Shown: piece after piece, positions 46,221 through 55,704 of the stretch | How positions within the stretch are numbered: the stretch's first letter is position 1 | How the letters are laid out: each line of letters starts with the position of its first letter | Assembly: GCA_031271965.1 (NCBI GenBank) | Contig: JAISUS010000022.1 | Coordinates: forward strand, 1 to 64,000 | Source: Prevotella sp. | GTDB taxonomy: Bacteria > Bacteroidota > Bacteroidia > Bacteroidales > Dysgonomonadaceae | DNA length: 64,000 bases | Reading direction: 5' to 3' | Made by a program: the position numbers and the translations under genes | The notes under the pieces: generated by a model | The model's input: only the letters and a program-made list of their open reading frames with translations | Database searches by the model: none | What the model was told of the DNA's origin: nothing

Positions 46221-46236
46221 CGGTATATCTCTTCTT

Positions 46237-46791
46237 TTATTTTGCAACAATCACTTTTGGGTATCGTATCACTTTATCATCAAGCGTATAACCCTTTTGT
46301 ATACTGTCCACTATTTTATCTTTATCTTCTTCCGATTGAGCCGGAACTGTAGTTATAGCTTCATGCTTATCCAAATCGAAAGGATGGCCAACGGTCTCGA
46401 TCTCCTTCACTCCATGTTTGGCAAGAAACCCCGCGAATTTATTGTATATCAATCCTATCCCTTCTTTTACAGCTTCTATATCTTCCGTTTTAGATATATT
46501 CTCCAAAGCACGCTCAAAATCATCAACAACAGATATAACATCCACTAAGACACGCTCACTCCCTGATTTTAATAAGTCAGCTTTTTCTTTTAGAGTACGC
46601 TTACGATAGTTATCGAATTCAGCATTTAAACGCAAATAAGAATTATTTAATTCATTATATTTCGATTCCCAATCAGCCACATTGTCACTAGCTTCTACAT
46701 TAGCAGCTTCCTCAGTCTGATTATTTGTCATATTTTCCGAATCGACAAAATCATCTTCTTGCAGATCATGTCCAAAACTTTTTTCACTCAT
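46237..46791 (-). CDS. grpE: nucleotide exchange factor GrpE
   Basis: Exchange factor for DnaK. A long N-terminal helical coiled-coil (about 40-95, [32 protein letters not shown]) is followed by the four-helix and beta-wing domain with the conserved [12 protein letters not shown], and [20 protein letters not shown], ending in [18 protein letters not shown]. The 184-residue length and acidic N-terminus are normal. It precedes dnaJ by 16 nt, forming the usual grpE-dnaJ operon; dnaK is not in the window. No clear heat-shock element was found in the 110-nt gap upstream. Confidence 0.95.
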   Translation of the reverse strand: MSEKSFGHDLQEDDFVDSENMTNNQTEEAANVEASDNVADWESKYNELNNSYLRLNAEFDNYRKRTLKEKADLLKSGSERVLVDVISVVDDFERALENISKTEDIEAVKEGIGLIYNKFAGFLAKHGVKEIETVGHPFDLDKHEAITTVPAQSEEDKDKIVDSIQKGYTLDDKVIRYPKVIVAK

Positions 46792-46900
46792 ATCTTAATA
46801 TTTATATCATTTTCAAACAATTACATAAAAGAACAAGTAAACCACTTTCTACTATGGCCTACCGATATATATTCTTATAAACAAAAGGTTTGCCAAAATA

Positions 46901-48253
46901 TTAGATTCTCTTGTTCTGCCATTTTCCTCGAATAAGGTACAAAACTGAAAATATCAACAATGGTCCCCAATAGAAATATTCGACTGTCCAACACCACGCT
47001 ACAGACATTTGTTTATAGATCACAATTATCACCATAGCAATTATATAAATAGCCATGGTAATCATTTCGAGAATAAGAGCTATCCGTGTATTTCCTGTTC
47101 CCGAAATAGAATTAAAAACAACTACACTAAGCGCCGATATGGGAAGAGAAAACAAAAGTACAATCAACGGGGCTACCGTATCTTTTATTAATGAAATCTG
47201 ATCCTGCGGAGCTATAAACGATATCCAAAACTCAGGAGCAACAAGTGTAGCGATAATCATTATAACGACAATACCCAAATTGAGTAATGCCACCTTTTTA
47301 ATGAGAGGCAATACTCCATTAACGTTGCGCATCCCGATAGTATTACCCACCAATGTGTTGGCTGTCGTAGCCAATGCATTCATCGGAATAAAGTAAACCA
47401 TATAGAAACTGCGCACAAGATTGGTTATCTTCAAATCATCTTCGGAATGCTGCTCTATTGCCATGAAAAACAGAAACCATGTAGACATGGATATAATATA
47501 CTGCACCATTGTGAAAGATGAGATATTAAGAATACTCCTGATAATCTTAAAATTAAATTTCATCTTCACAAAGCCGTACTTCTTAAAATCGACGGTGGCG
47601 AAAGTATATACTGCAAAAAATATAACTGATGCTATTTCAGATAATACAGCAGCAATTGCAGCACCTTCAATTCCTAATTTCGGGAAACCGAAATTTCCAA
47701 ATATCAACAGGTAATCCGCAATAATATTTACCACTGCCATCGTAATAGCATTATATGTCAACACTTTTGTACGTGCTATGCCTACATAAAATGCCCTGAA
47801 CATCACATTAATGGCAGCAAAGAAAAATCCATATATCCGCCACGACAGATAAGCTTCTGTGGCGGCATATACTTTAGGAGATTTCATAAACATCGACAAT
47901 ACATTCTCTGCCAGAAAACCGGACAAAAAGAACAGGATGAGCGCAAATGCCTGCAAGAATATAATCCCCTGAATAACGATACTGCCTATTTTATCGTAAT
48001 TCTTCTCTCCATTGCGACGGCTAATCATTATCTGCCCACCGATACTGAAACCGAAGCATACGGTAAAAATGGCAATATAATAAATCCCCGCCAACCCCGA
48101 TGCACTTTGATAAATACCAGCAATACCAGGCTGTCCCGGGTCCGAAACATGACCGAGAAAAAATGTTCCTGTAAGCTGTACTATATTTTGAGCAAGTAAA
48201 CCTAACATAATAGGCAGACTTACCCTCCATATATCTTTATATGAATATGTCAT
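46901..48253 (-). CDS. MATE-family efflux transporter
   Basis: Multidrug/toxin extrusion family membrane protein of 450 residues with 12 predicted helices in two halves. Family features include the opening DIWRVSLPIMLGLLAQNIVQ, the GIYYIAIFTVCFGFSIGGQIMISR segment in the first half, and an analogous VGNTIGMRNVNG loop in the second half. Substrate and coupling ion (H+ or Na+) cannot be read from the sequence. It lies 44 nt downstream of panD on the same strand and may be on the panC-panD transcript. Confidence 0.9.
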   Translation of the reverse strand: MTYSYKDIWRVSLPIMLGLLAQNIVQLTGTFFLGHVSDPGQPGIAGIYQSASGLAGIYYIAIFTVCFGFSIGGQIMISRRNGEKNYDKIGSIVIQGIIFLQAFALILFFLSGFLAENVLSMFMKSPKVYAATEAYLSWRIYGFFFAAINVMFRAFYVGIARTKVLTYNAITMAVVNIIADYLLIFGNFGFPKLGIEGAAIAAVLSEIASVIFFAVYTFATVDFKKYGFVKMKFNFKIIRSILNISSFTMVQYIISMSTWFLFFMAIEQHSEDDLKITNLVRSFYMVYFIPMNALATTANTLVGNTIGMRNVNGVLPLIKKVALLNLGIVVIMIIATLVAPEFWISFIAPQDQISLIKDTVAPLIVLLFSLPISALSVVVFNSISGTGNTRIALILEMITMAIYIIAMVIIVIYKQMSVAWCWTVEYFYWGPLLIFSVLYLIRGKWQNKRI

Positions 48254-48297
48254 TGAAATTTAGCTATAGCAACCGTATAGCTCTTTTTAATGAAATC

Positions 48298-48651
48298 TTA
48301 TTTAACTAGTTTGTTAGTCTTTGTATCGGGAAAAGCCACCCATGGCTTGAATACTTTAGCCTGTTCAAACTCCATTTGTGCATAAGACATAATAATAACA
48401 ATATCCCCGGGCTGCACAAGCCGTGCTGCTGCTCCATTAAGACAAATAGACCCCGAGCCGCGCGTTCCTTTTATTATATATGTTTCGAGACGCTCTCCAT
48501 TGTTATTATTTACAATTTGGACTTTCTCACCTTCTATCAGGTTCACAGCATCCATTAAATCTTCATCAATCGTGATGCTACCTATATAATTCAAATTGGC
48601 TTCGGTCACTGTAACACGATGCAATTTTGACTTTAGAACTTCTACGATCAT
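48298..48651 (-). CDS. panD: aspartate 1-decarboxylase
   Basis: Makes beta-alanine from aspartate for pantothenate synthesis. The protein self-cleaves to generate a pyruvoyl group; the Gly-Ser cleavage site lies in [10 protein letters not shown] near residue 24-25. The start at 48651 ([15 protein letters not shown]) gives 117 residues, the normal pro-enzyme length; the longer frame to 48699 would overlap panC. SYAQMEF near the C-terminus is a family motif. It follows panC by 16 nt, and together they give two steps of pantothenate synthesis. Confidence 0.95.
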   Translation of the reverse strand: MIVEVLKSKLHRVTVTEANLNYIGSITIDEDLMDAVNLIEGEKVQIVNNNNGERLETYIIKGTRGSGSICLNGAAARLVQPGDIVIIMSYAQMEFEQAKVFKPWVAFPDTKTNKLVK

Positions 48652-48667
48652 CTTTTTATTTTCTAAA

Positions 48668-49519
48668 TCAGCTTTTAGCCTTGTATACAATATTATCAAT
48701 CAAACGTACTTCGCCACAAAAAACAGCGATGCACCCTACTATATAATCCGAATCTACCCAGTCTGAAATTGACTGCAATGTATATCCGTCTACTATTTCA
48801 TAATACTCTACTTCCAACTCATCATATGCATTCAGAGTGTCAGTAACATTCTTCACAACTTCTGCGACAGTACATCCTGCTATCCATTTGCGACTTTCAG
48901 ATAATGTTTTAGATATAGCGACAGCTATGTTTTTTTGCTCCGAAGTTAAGCGTTCGTTACGGCTACTCAGAGCCAAACCGCTTTCTTCCCGAACAATAGG
49001 CATCGGTACTATTTGTACCGGCAACCCCAATTGTTTCACCATAGTACGGATGATAGCCAGTTGCTGAAAGTCCTTCTCTCCGAAATAAGCCCGATCAGGC
49101 TTCACTATATCAAACAAACGGCTCACAACCTGTGCTACCCCGTTAAAGTGCCCCGGACGATGAATACCTTCCATCACTTTGTCTATCTGCCCAAAATCAA
49201 ACTGACGAGTATCCGGCTCCGGATATATTTCGTCTTCGGAGGGTGCAAATATAATATTAACACCTTCTTTTTCTAAATACTGAGCATCCCGGCCAAGATT
49301 TCTCGGATATTTTACAAGATCCTCTTTATTATTAAATTGAGTAGGATTGACAAATATACTGACAATACAAATGTCGTTATCAGCGACACATTTCCTAACT
49401 AAGGAAAAATGTCCTTCATGCAATGCTCCCATAGTGGGAACAAAACCAATCGTTTTGTCCTCCAAACGCATAGATGAAACCACATCCTGCACTTCTTTAA
49501 CTGTTCTCAATATATCCAT
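48668..49519 (-). CDS. panC: pantoate--beta-alanine ligase
   Basis: Joins pantoate and beta-alanine using ATP, the final pantothenate step. The 283-residue protein shows the HIGH-like motif [36 protein letters not shown], and the KMSKS-like ALSSRNERL loop. Length is normal. It is the first gene of the panC-panD operon and is divergent from the glycogen-synthase-like gene, sharing a 220-nt AT-rich region. Confidence 0.96.
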   Translation of the reverse strand: MDILRTVKEVQDVVSSMRLEDKTIGFVPTMGALHEGHFSLVRKCVADNDICIVSIFVNPTQFNNKEDLVKYPRNLGRDAQYLEKEGVNIIFAPSEDEIYPEPDTRQFDFGQIDKVMEGIHRPGHFNGVAQVVSRLFDIVKPDRAYFGEKDFQQLAIIRTMVKQLGLPVQIVPMPIVREESGLALSSRNERLTSEQKNIAVAISKTLSESRKWIAGCTVAEVVKNVTDTLNAYDELEVEYYEIVDGYTLQSISDWVDSDYIVGCIAVFCGEVRLIDNIVYKAKS

Positions 49520-49702
49520 TTATTCCATGCAATAAAAGCGGGTACAAAGCAACTAAATATTTATGGAATCTCGAAACAATAAGGACTTTTTATGCTATTT
49601 TTTAACGAGGATAATGCAAGAAATGTTAACAACACAAACTTAACATTAATCGTAATATGATTTTGTAATGCAAAGTTTGCAAAAAACAAGATTTTTTTTT
49701 AT

Positions 49703-49710
49703 TATCTTTG
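49703..49710 (+). promoter_or_regulatory. -7 element of the glycogen-synthase-like gene
   Basis: TATCTTTG matches TAnnTTTG, 29 nt before the ATG at 49740. A TTTG at 49676-49679 lies 23 nt upstream, a little far for a -33 element. Confidence 0.45.
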
Positions 49711-49739
49711 TAGTCTCATATTCAGAAGAGGAAAACTAA

Positions 49740-50546
49740 ATGGGTACAAAGAAGATTTTATACATTACGCAGGAGATTACTCCTTACTTGCCGGATTCGC
49801 CAATTGCTACAACTTGCAGATACCTTCCACAAGCCATACAGGAAAAAGGTCAGGAAATAAGAACTTTCATGCCTAAATTCGGGAATATCAATGAAAGAAG
49901 GAATCAATTGCATGAAGTTATACGTCTGTCAGGTATGAATCTAATTATAAATGACACAGACCACCCCCTGATTATCAAGGTAGCTTCAATACAGGCAGCC
50001 CGTATGCAAATCTATTTTATCGACAACGATGACTACTTCAAACGCAAGCATACCATAGCTGACGACAACAATGTGGAGTTCGAAGACAACGACGAACGCA
50101 GTATCTTCTATATAAGAGGAGTTCTGGAAACTATCAAAAAACTTCGATGGATACCGGATATAATTGACTGTCACGGCTGGATGACTGCACTGACCGGATT
50201 ATATATAAAAACAGTTTATGCAGACGATCCTTGTTTTAAAAATTCCAAAATTGTATATTCTTTGTACAAAGACGATTTTAAGCAGCCTTTCAATCCAAGT
50301 TTTATTGATAAACTAAAATTTGACGGAATAAAAGACAAAAGCATTACCGACCTTAAAGGCACTGTTGATTACGAAACTCTTTCTAATTTTGCCATTAAAT
50401 ATGCAGATGGTGTTATCCAAAGTGAAGAATCCATCAATAAGAACGTATTGGATCAGGCAAATAAGTCAGGGAAGAAATTCCTTTCTTATCAAGGAGATGT
50501 GGACGCTTCGGTGGATGCAATCAATGATTTTTACGAGAATCTTTAA
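49740..50546 (+). CDS. short glycogen/starch synthase-like protein lacking key motifs
   Basis: Resembles the N-terminal GT5 half of glycogen synthase but is only 268 residues against about 480. The opening KKILYITQEITPYLP, EIRTFMPKFGNINERRNQLHEV and DIIDCHGWMTALTGLYIKTVY are recognisable. The KTGGLADV motif that binds ADP-glucose follows the first strand in true GlgA, yet here it is replaced by LPDSPIATTCRYLP. The C-terminal GT1-type half is absent. So catalysis of ADP-glucose transfer is doubtful and a regulatory or scaffold role is possible. Such short forms are conserved in Bacteroidales, next to DUF4270 genes, so it is unlikely to be a decayed copy. It has its own terminator. Confidence 0.8.
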   Translation: MGTKKILYITQEITPYLPDSPIATTCRYLPQAIQEKGQEIRTFMPKFGNINERRNQLHEVIRLSGMNLIINDTDHPLIIKVASIQAARMQIYFIDNDDYFKRKHTIADDNNVEFEDNDERSIFYIRGVLETIKKLRWIPDIIDCHGWMTALTGLYIKTVYADDPCFKNSKIVYSLYKDDFKQPFNPSFIDKLKFDGIKDKSITDLKGTVDYETLSNFAIKYADGVIQSEESINKNVLDQANKSGKKFLSYQGDVDASVDAINDFYENL

Positions 50547-50566
50547 AGTATCTAAAATAAATTTAG

Positions 50567-50604
50567 AAAAATGCTGTTTTATTTCATGAGAACAGCATTT
50601 TTTT
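50567..50604 (+). terminator. terminator of the glycogen-synthase-like gene
   Basis: aaaaatgctgtt (50567-50578) and aacagcattttt (50591-50602) form a 12-bp perfect stem followed by TT. Confidence 0.85.
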
Positions 50605-50645
50605 AGATATTTGAAGCCAATTAATTTAAAGTTAAAAATTTATAG

Positions 50646-52055
50646 ATGAAAATTAAACTTTTACTGAATCTTACAATAGTTCTTTTTGCTATTGCTTTTG
50701 TCTCCTGTAATGACAATCTTGACTCGATAGGAGGCAATATACAGCCTGACGGCGACGATATTTCGGTATACGTTGACACTGTCGTTCTGACAGCAAAGAC
50801 TGTTTCCCTTGAAGATTCGGTATTTGCACGTCACGCATCAGGACTACTAGGAGAATATACAGACCCAATCTTTGGTAGAATTAAATCCGACTATTTAAGC
50901 GAATTATATTGCTCCGAAGATTTGGCATTTCATAAAAACACGACTGTTATAGACTCTGTATTTCTAGATATAATCTCCGATAAGTTCTATGGAGATAGTA
51001 TATCACCGGTAGGTATAGCGGCATATCGCGTTGACAAAAAGAATCTGGAAAAAAATTACTTTACGAATATTAAACCGACAGACTATTGTAGCATGAAAGA
51101 TGTTGTCGGACGGGGTATTTTTACAATAAAGGAAGCGGAAGCATACGGTACCGGAAAAAAATACCGTCTTTCAGTAGCTAAATCTCTTGGCAATGAATTT
51201 TATAATGAATGGAAAAACTCAAATGGAGCCACCTTTAAAAATTCAGAAACTTTCAGAAATTTCTTTAAGGGAATATATGTAACCACAACTTTGGGTTCAG
51301 GGAGTTTGATAAATATAAATACAAACATTCTACGGATATATTACAGCTATACGGGACGAAACACGGCAGACACAGCAGACTCAACCTATGTAGGCAGTGT
51401 TATGCTTCCGTCGACGGGAGAGGTTATACAACTAAATCAAGTACAAAACACTATCCCTGATTATTTATTTCAAAACAGTGACACCCGCGCTTATCTGAAA
51501 AGCCCCGCAGGAGTCTGTGCAGAAATTACCGTTCCTTTGAAAGATATAATGAATAAAGCAAAAAAAGAAGGCATTACCAACAAGTTGAATTCTGCGACAT
51601 TCAAATTGAAAGGATATACTGAAGAAGAAGATAAAATGGCAATGAATAGGAGTGCTAATTTATTATTCATAAATAAAGACTCTCTGGTTAACTTCTTCTC
51701 TAAAAACAATATGGCTGATTCTAAAACCAGCTTTATTATGATACAGGATGCAACATCAAACACCTATAATTTTAGTTATTCGAACATCGCATCTTCGGTA
51801 TCAAATAATCTGGCAACTATGGTTAATTATTATGTGAATTACTATAAGGACAAAGAAAATGTGCCTGATTTAAAATTCTTGGTACTACCAATAACTGCTT
51901 CCAGCCAATATGTAACATCCGGTTACTCTCAGATATTAACTTATACGAATGTATATAATCAGATGACTCCTACGTCTACTATTCTGAGAACAGACAAAGG
52001 TAACATGAAAATGGCTCTTATATTTAGTAATTATAATTCGGCCAAAACAAAATAA
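50646..52055 (+). CDS. DUF4270 lipoprotein
   Basis: 469-residue secreted protein with a lipobox (AFVSC near residue 21), so outer- or inner-membrane anchored. The opening mature region CNDNLDSIGGNIQPDGDDI and repeated SLEDSVFARHASGLLGEYTDPIFG match DUF4270, a Bacteroidetes-specific family usually found beside the short glycogen-synthase-like gene. The rest is beta-rich with Ser/Thr/Asn. No enzyme motif. Function unknown; surface carbohydrate binding would fit but is only a guess. Confidence 0.82.
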   Translation: MKIKLLLNLTIVLFAIAFVSCNDNLDSIGGNIQPDGDDISVYVDTVVLTAKTVSLEDSVFARHASGLLGEYTDPIFGRIKSDYLSELYCSEDLAFHKNTTVIDSVFLDIISDKFYGDSISPVGIAAYRVDKKNLEKNYFTNIKPTDYCSMKDVVGRGIFTIKEAEAYGTGKKYRLSVAKSLGNEFYNEWKNSNGATFKNSETFRNFFKGIYVTTTLGSGSLININTNILRIYYSYTGRNTADTADSTYVGSVMLPSTGEVIQLNQVQNTIPDYLFQNSDTRAYLKSPAGVCAEITVPLKDIMNKAKKEGITNKLNSATFKLKGYTEEEDKMAMNRSANLLFINKDSLVNFFSKNNMADSKTSFIMIQDATSNTYNFSYSNIASSVSNNLATMVNYYVNYYKDKENVPDLKFLVLPITASSQYVTSGYSQILTYTNVYNQMTPTSTILRTDKGNMKMALIFSNYNSAKTK

Positions 52056-52061
52056 AAACAA

Positions 52062-52445
52062 GTGTCCCCCAATAAAATAAGAAATACAGCCCTAGTCCTA
52101 CTCCTGTTATATATAGGATATGTCGGCTGCGTTTCTTATTTTATACATAGCCATATCTATAATGGCGTAATATACGTACATTCACATCCCTATAATAAGC
52201 AAACAAAAGATGCTGATGACAAGCGACTGCCATTCGAAACGCATCATCATACATCAGCAGGCTTTTTTACATACAATCAGCTATCAAGCCTGACCTCACT
52301 GGAGGTAACGGATAATATAATAGATGAAATATACAAACCGGAAATAATTATCTCATACAAAGAGATAATTATTCAAGATGTTATTTCTCCTGCAATATGT
52401 TATTATAACCACAGAGCACCTCCCTATTTTACACTCATATCATAA
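52062..52445 (+). CDS. His-rich single-pass membrane protein upstream of a TonB receptor
   Basis: 127 residues from a GTG start, with no ATG available before the membrane segment. One helix (about 10-26), then a His-rich outer region: His29, 31, 40, 42 in SYFIHSHIYNGVIYVHSHP and His61-63. The remaining C-terminal half is polar with ISYKEIIIQDVIS. The gene is 6 nt after the DUF4270 stop and 168 nt before a TonB receptor. Clustered His suggests binding of zinc, copper, nickel or cobalt at the cell surface or periplasm; this is inferred. I do not recognise a named family. Confidence 0.65.
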   Translation: MSPNKIRNTALVLLLLYIGYVGCVSYFIHSHIYNGVIYVHSHPYNKQTKDADDKRLPFETHHHTSAGFFTYNQLSSLTSLEVTDNIIDEIYKPEIIISYKEIIIQDVISPAICYYNHRAPPYFTLIS

Positions 52446-52450
52446 TACTT

Positions 52451-52549
52451 AAAGGATATCATCCTTCTGAACCTGACTTTATGTGATTCTCGCATAAAGC
52501 TTTTGACTATTATATCATTATATGTTTATACGACTATCTTGTTCGTATA
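52451..52549 (+). promoter_or_regulatory. three hairpins in the TonB receptor leader
   Basis: Three inverted repeats lie in the 168-nt gap: aaggat/atcctt (52452-52457 with 52461-52466), ctttatg/cataaag (52477-52483 with 52493-52499, then tttt, terminator-like) and tatacga/tcgtata (52527-52533 with 52543-52549). Together they suggest a structured RNA or operator region controlling the receptor. I do not match it to a known riboswitch. Confidence 0.45.
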
Positions 52550-52613
52550 GATTTCTGTATTAAAAAAACACAGTAAAGTATGGATACCCCATACTAGAAA
52601 CAATTATGCTACA

Positions 52614-54890
52614 ATGAAGAAAACTATATTCACATTATTATATATAATGCTGTCAGCTAATATATTGGCACAGACAGCTTCCATCAAAGGACATGTACTG
52701 GATAAATTAACTGATGAACACTTACCCGGTGTAACCGTATATATAGAAGGGACTAAGCATGCCACTATGACCGATGAAACAGGACACTTCACTCTGAGCG
52801 GAATAGCAACCGGGCCGTATAAGCTGGTAGCCCAATACATAGGATATTCTACCCTTAAACAAGAAGTTACCATCAACAAGGGAACAAATAATGTAACACT
52901 ATATATAAGTCCGGAAAGCCAGCAACTCGAAGAAATAGCTATAACTGCCTCCCTCAGAGCCTTAAACAGAAAGATGTCCCCGGTAGTTGTGAATCAACTA
53001 ACCACAAAAACTTTCGAGACTACAAATTCCACAACCTTATCGCAAGGATTAAACTACATGCCGGGATTAAGAGTGGAAACCAATTGCCAAAATTGTGGAA
53101 CACAAGAAGTCCGGATAAATGGTCTGGAAGGGCAATACTCTCAAATTCTGATTGATGGACAACCTGTTTTCACTTCACTCTCGAGAATGTACGGTTTAGA
53201 ACAACTGCCGACCAACATGATAGAAGAAGTCGAGATAGTCCGTGGAGGCGGGTCTGTTCTATTCGGTGCGAATGCTATTGGAGGAGTTATCAATATAGTA
53301 ACTAAAGAGCCGGAAAAGAACTCCTACCAGGCAAAATATAACCTGTCTCTGATAGATGGAAAGTCTGCTGATAATACACTTTCTCTCAATACATCTTTCA
53401 TAGATAGGAGTAAGGCTTCCGGGATTTCTCTATTTGCTAATATGCGCAACCGAAACCCTTGGGATGCCAACAATGATGGCTTTTCAGAAATAGGAAAAAA
53501 CAGAGCATCATCTCTAGGATTCAGAGCCTTTAATAAGCCCAGCTTACGCGATAAAATCACATTGGAATATCACTATATCTCTGAATACAGAAGAGGCGGT
53601 GACAACATGGATCGCCCACCCCATGAAGCTATGATTGCTGAAACAACAGATTACAGGATTCACTCGGGAGGGATAGGCTACAGCCGTTTTAGCGAAGATA
53701 ATAAAAAGAAGCTGACTGTAAATGCATCTATCCAACGGACAGGCAGAGACAGCTATTACGGAGGAGGATACGATCCTAATGGCTATGGCAATACCTCCGA
53801 ATTAGCAGCCACCGGTACGGTCAGATATGAAATAAATACAGATAAACTCCTTTTTATGCCGGCTAAGTTCACAGTAGGTTTTACGCAGGAATATACCAAC
53901 CTGCATGATACGATTCATAGCAGGAATATCAAACAGATAATCAATGTAAGCAGCCTTTACGCTCAAAATGAATGGCGGAATGATCTTCTTTCATTCATTA
54001 TTGGTGTCAGGGCAGACAAACATAGTAAGTTGGATCATATAAACATCGTTCCCCGTAGTAGTATCAGATATAAACTAAGTGAGAATACAAACTTACGAGC
54101 TTCCTACTCTATGGGATATCGTGCGCCTGAAATAATAGCCTCAGATCTTGACATCCCCGTTATAGGAGGGACAGCCACAATTACTGTACTCGGAGAGGAT
54201 CTCAAAAGAGAATATTCAAACGCAGTAAATGGAGGATTCGACTTTTCTTTTTTCAATGAAAAAATATATTCTTATTTTCTTCTTGAAGGATTCTATAACA
54301 AGATCAACAGAGTGTTCATTTTGGAAGAAACAGGTGAGGATGCAGCAGGCAATACAATTATGACCCGAAAAAACGGGGATGGTGCATATGTATATGGATT
54401 AAACCTGGAAACGACTATTCAACCGACAGATTGGTTAGAACTTCAGGGAGGTTTTACATGGCAAAAAAGCAAATACACCAAACCGATAAGTTGGTCTTCG
54501 GAATCGTATGTTCCTCCTGTAAAGAAAATGCTACGTTCCCCTGACACATATGGATTTATATCAGCTACGGCTACGCCCGACAAAAGATATTCTTTATCCT
54601 TATCCAGCGTATATACAGGCTCTATGCTTACCCCCCATTTTGCAGGAGCAGAAGGGGTGACCAAAGACGAAACAGTGAAAACAAAAAGTTTTCTGGATAT
54701 GACCCTAAAACTTTCTTACTACTTCAATATAAATTCAACAAATAAAATTGAATTAAATGGAGGAATACAAAATATTTTCAATCAAATACAGAAGGATTAC
54801 GATAAAGGACCTAACAGAGACTCAGAATATATATATGGCCCCTCATTACCTCGAACATTCTTTATTGGACTGAAAATAAATTCATTATAA
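52614..54890 (+). CDS. TonB-dependent outer-membrane receptor
   Basis: Outer-membrane active transporter of 758 residues: signal peptide (about 1-20, ending ILAQ), carboxypeptidase-D-like regulatory domain (about 22-105), plug (about 125-235) and a 22-strand barrel to the end (final Phe-rich segment FFIGLKINSL). The plug holds NCQNCGTQEVRINGLEG near 157-173 with Cys158 and Cys161, a CxxC pair typical of one Bacteroidetes receptor subgroup. No obvious SusD partner follows, so this is not a starch-type polysaccharide system. A metal, metal chelate or cofactor is the likely substrate; the adjacent His-rich protein supports a metal. Confidence 0.92.
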   Translation: MKKTIFTLLYIMLSANILAQTASIKGHVLDKLTDEHLPGVTVYIEGTKHATMTDETGHFTLSGIATGPYKLVAQYIGYSTLKQEVTINKGTNNVTLYISPESQQLEEIAITASLRALNRKMSPVVVNQLTTKTFETTNSTTLSQGLNYMPGLRVETNCQNCGTQEVRINGLEGQYSQILIDGQPVFTSLSRMYGLEQLPTNMIEEVEIVRGGGSVLFGANAIGGVINIVTKEPEKNSYQAKYNLSLIDGKSADNTLSLNTSFIDRSKASGISLFANMRNRNPWDANNDGFSEIGKNRASSLGFRAFNKPSLRDKITLEYHYISEYRRGGDNMDRPPHEAMIAETTDYRIHSGGIGYSRFSEDNKKKLTVNASIQRTGRDSYYGGGYDPNGYGNTSELAATGTVRYEINTDKLLFMPAKFTVGFTQEYTNLHDTIHSRNIKQIINVSSLYAQNEWRNDLLSFIIGVRADKHSKLDHINIVPRSSIRYKLSENTNLRASYSMGYRAPEIIASDLDIPVIGGTATITVLGEDLKREYSNAVNGGFDFSFFNEKIYSYFLLEGFYNKINRVFILEETGEDAAGNTIMTRKNGDGAYVYGLNLETTIQPTDWLELQGGFTWQKSKYTKPISWSSESYVPPVKKMLRSPDTYGFISATATPDKRYSLSLSSVYTGSMLTPHFAGAEGVTKDETVKTKSFLDMTLKLSYYFNINSTNKIELNGGIQNIFNQIQKDYDKGPNRDSEYIYGPSLPRTFFIGLKINSL

Positions 54891-54893
54891 AAC

Positions 54894-54943
54894 AAGCAAC
54901 GAGAACTGTTAGATTAAAAATATTTAATAGTTCTCTTGCTTTC
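54894..54943 (+). terminator. terminator of the TonB receptor gene
   Basis: aagcaa (54894-54899) plus gagaact (54901-54907) pair with agttctc (54929-54935) plus ttgctt (54936-54941), a long stem with one bulged base and an AT-rich inner loop; the T run is short. Confidence 0.6.
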
Positions 54944-54976
54944 CATTGTAATGCACATTTTTTAAGGATTTTGAAG

Positions 54977-54984
54977 TATCTTTG
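54977..54984 (+). promoter_or_regulatory. -7 element of the LysE-family gene
   Basis: TATCTTTG matches TAnnTTTG, 72 nt before the ATG at 55057. Confidence 0.4.
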
Positions 54985-55056
54985 CAATTATGATGTGGAC
55001 TGGCACTATAGATATGTAAAAAAATACACACTCTGCCGTCCTACAAAATTGAGTTA

Positions 55057-55704
55057 ATGATATCTATAATTCTAAATGGGTTATTTATTGGTTTTCTGTC
55101 GTCTGCACCTATGGGTCCTGTTGGGATGCTGTGTATCCAGAGAACATTGAATGAAGGTAAAGCCCATGGTCTGGTTACCGGTTTAGGCGCCACAGTCGGA
55201 GACATGCTAATAGCGCTTCTTGCAATCATAGCTGCTCTTGGATTAGGCTTTAGCACTGAATTTATTCAGCAACACGAGGGCCCACTAAAGGTCATAGGAA
55301 GTGTTGTTCTTATAGCATTTGGCTACGTTGTCTATAACAAAAACCCGTCTAAAAACCTTGCTAAAATAAAAGAAAAAACTACATCTTACTGGACGGTATT
55401 TGTTTCTTCTCTTTTTCTGACCATTTCCAATATTGCAACATTATTCCTCTACATTGCTCTATTTGCCCGATTCAATGTGATCGATGCTGACAAACCATTC
55501 GGATATGACCTCATCACCATATTATTTATCGGAGTTGGTGCTTTTTTATGGTGGCTGCTAGTTACTTATTTCGTTAATAAACTACGCAGCAGATTCAATC
55601 CCAGAGGACTACAAATTTTCAATAAAATAATAGGCGTTTTACTAATCGGATTAGGTATAGCCGGAATCGTAACAGGAACTCTTATGGGAATAGAATTTTT
55701 CTAA
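55057..55704 (+). CDS. LysE-family amino-acid exporter
   Basis: 215-residue inner-membrane protein with six predicted helices. The opening LFIGFLSSAPMGPVGMLCIQRTL is the LysE/RhtB signature, followed by GLGATVGDMLIALLA. Likely exports an amino acid or related metabolite; substrate is unknown. It converges on the DUF6056 gene, with 4 nt overlap of the stops, so both strands compete at the end. Confidence 0.88.
   Translation: MISIILNGLFIGFLSSAPMGPVGMLCIQRTLNEGKAHGLVTGLGATVGDMLIALLAIIAALGLGFSTEFIQQHEGPLKVIGSVVLIAFGYVVYNKNPSKNLAKIKEKTTSYWTVFVSSLFLTISNIATLFLYIALFARFNVIDADKPFGYDLITILFIGVGAFLWWLLVTYFVNKLRSRFNPRGLQIFNKIIGVLLIGLGIAGIVTGTLMGIEFF

Noticed and set aside
54990-55019. Ten-codon ORF (MMWTGTIDM) in the leader of the LysE-family gene
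   Set aside because: Too short to support, no ribosome-binding site and no repeated amino acid typical of an attenuator peptide.
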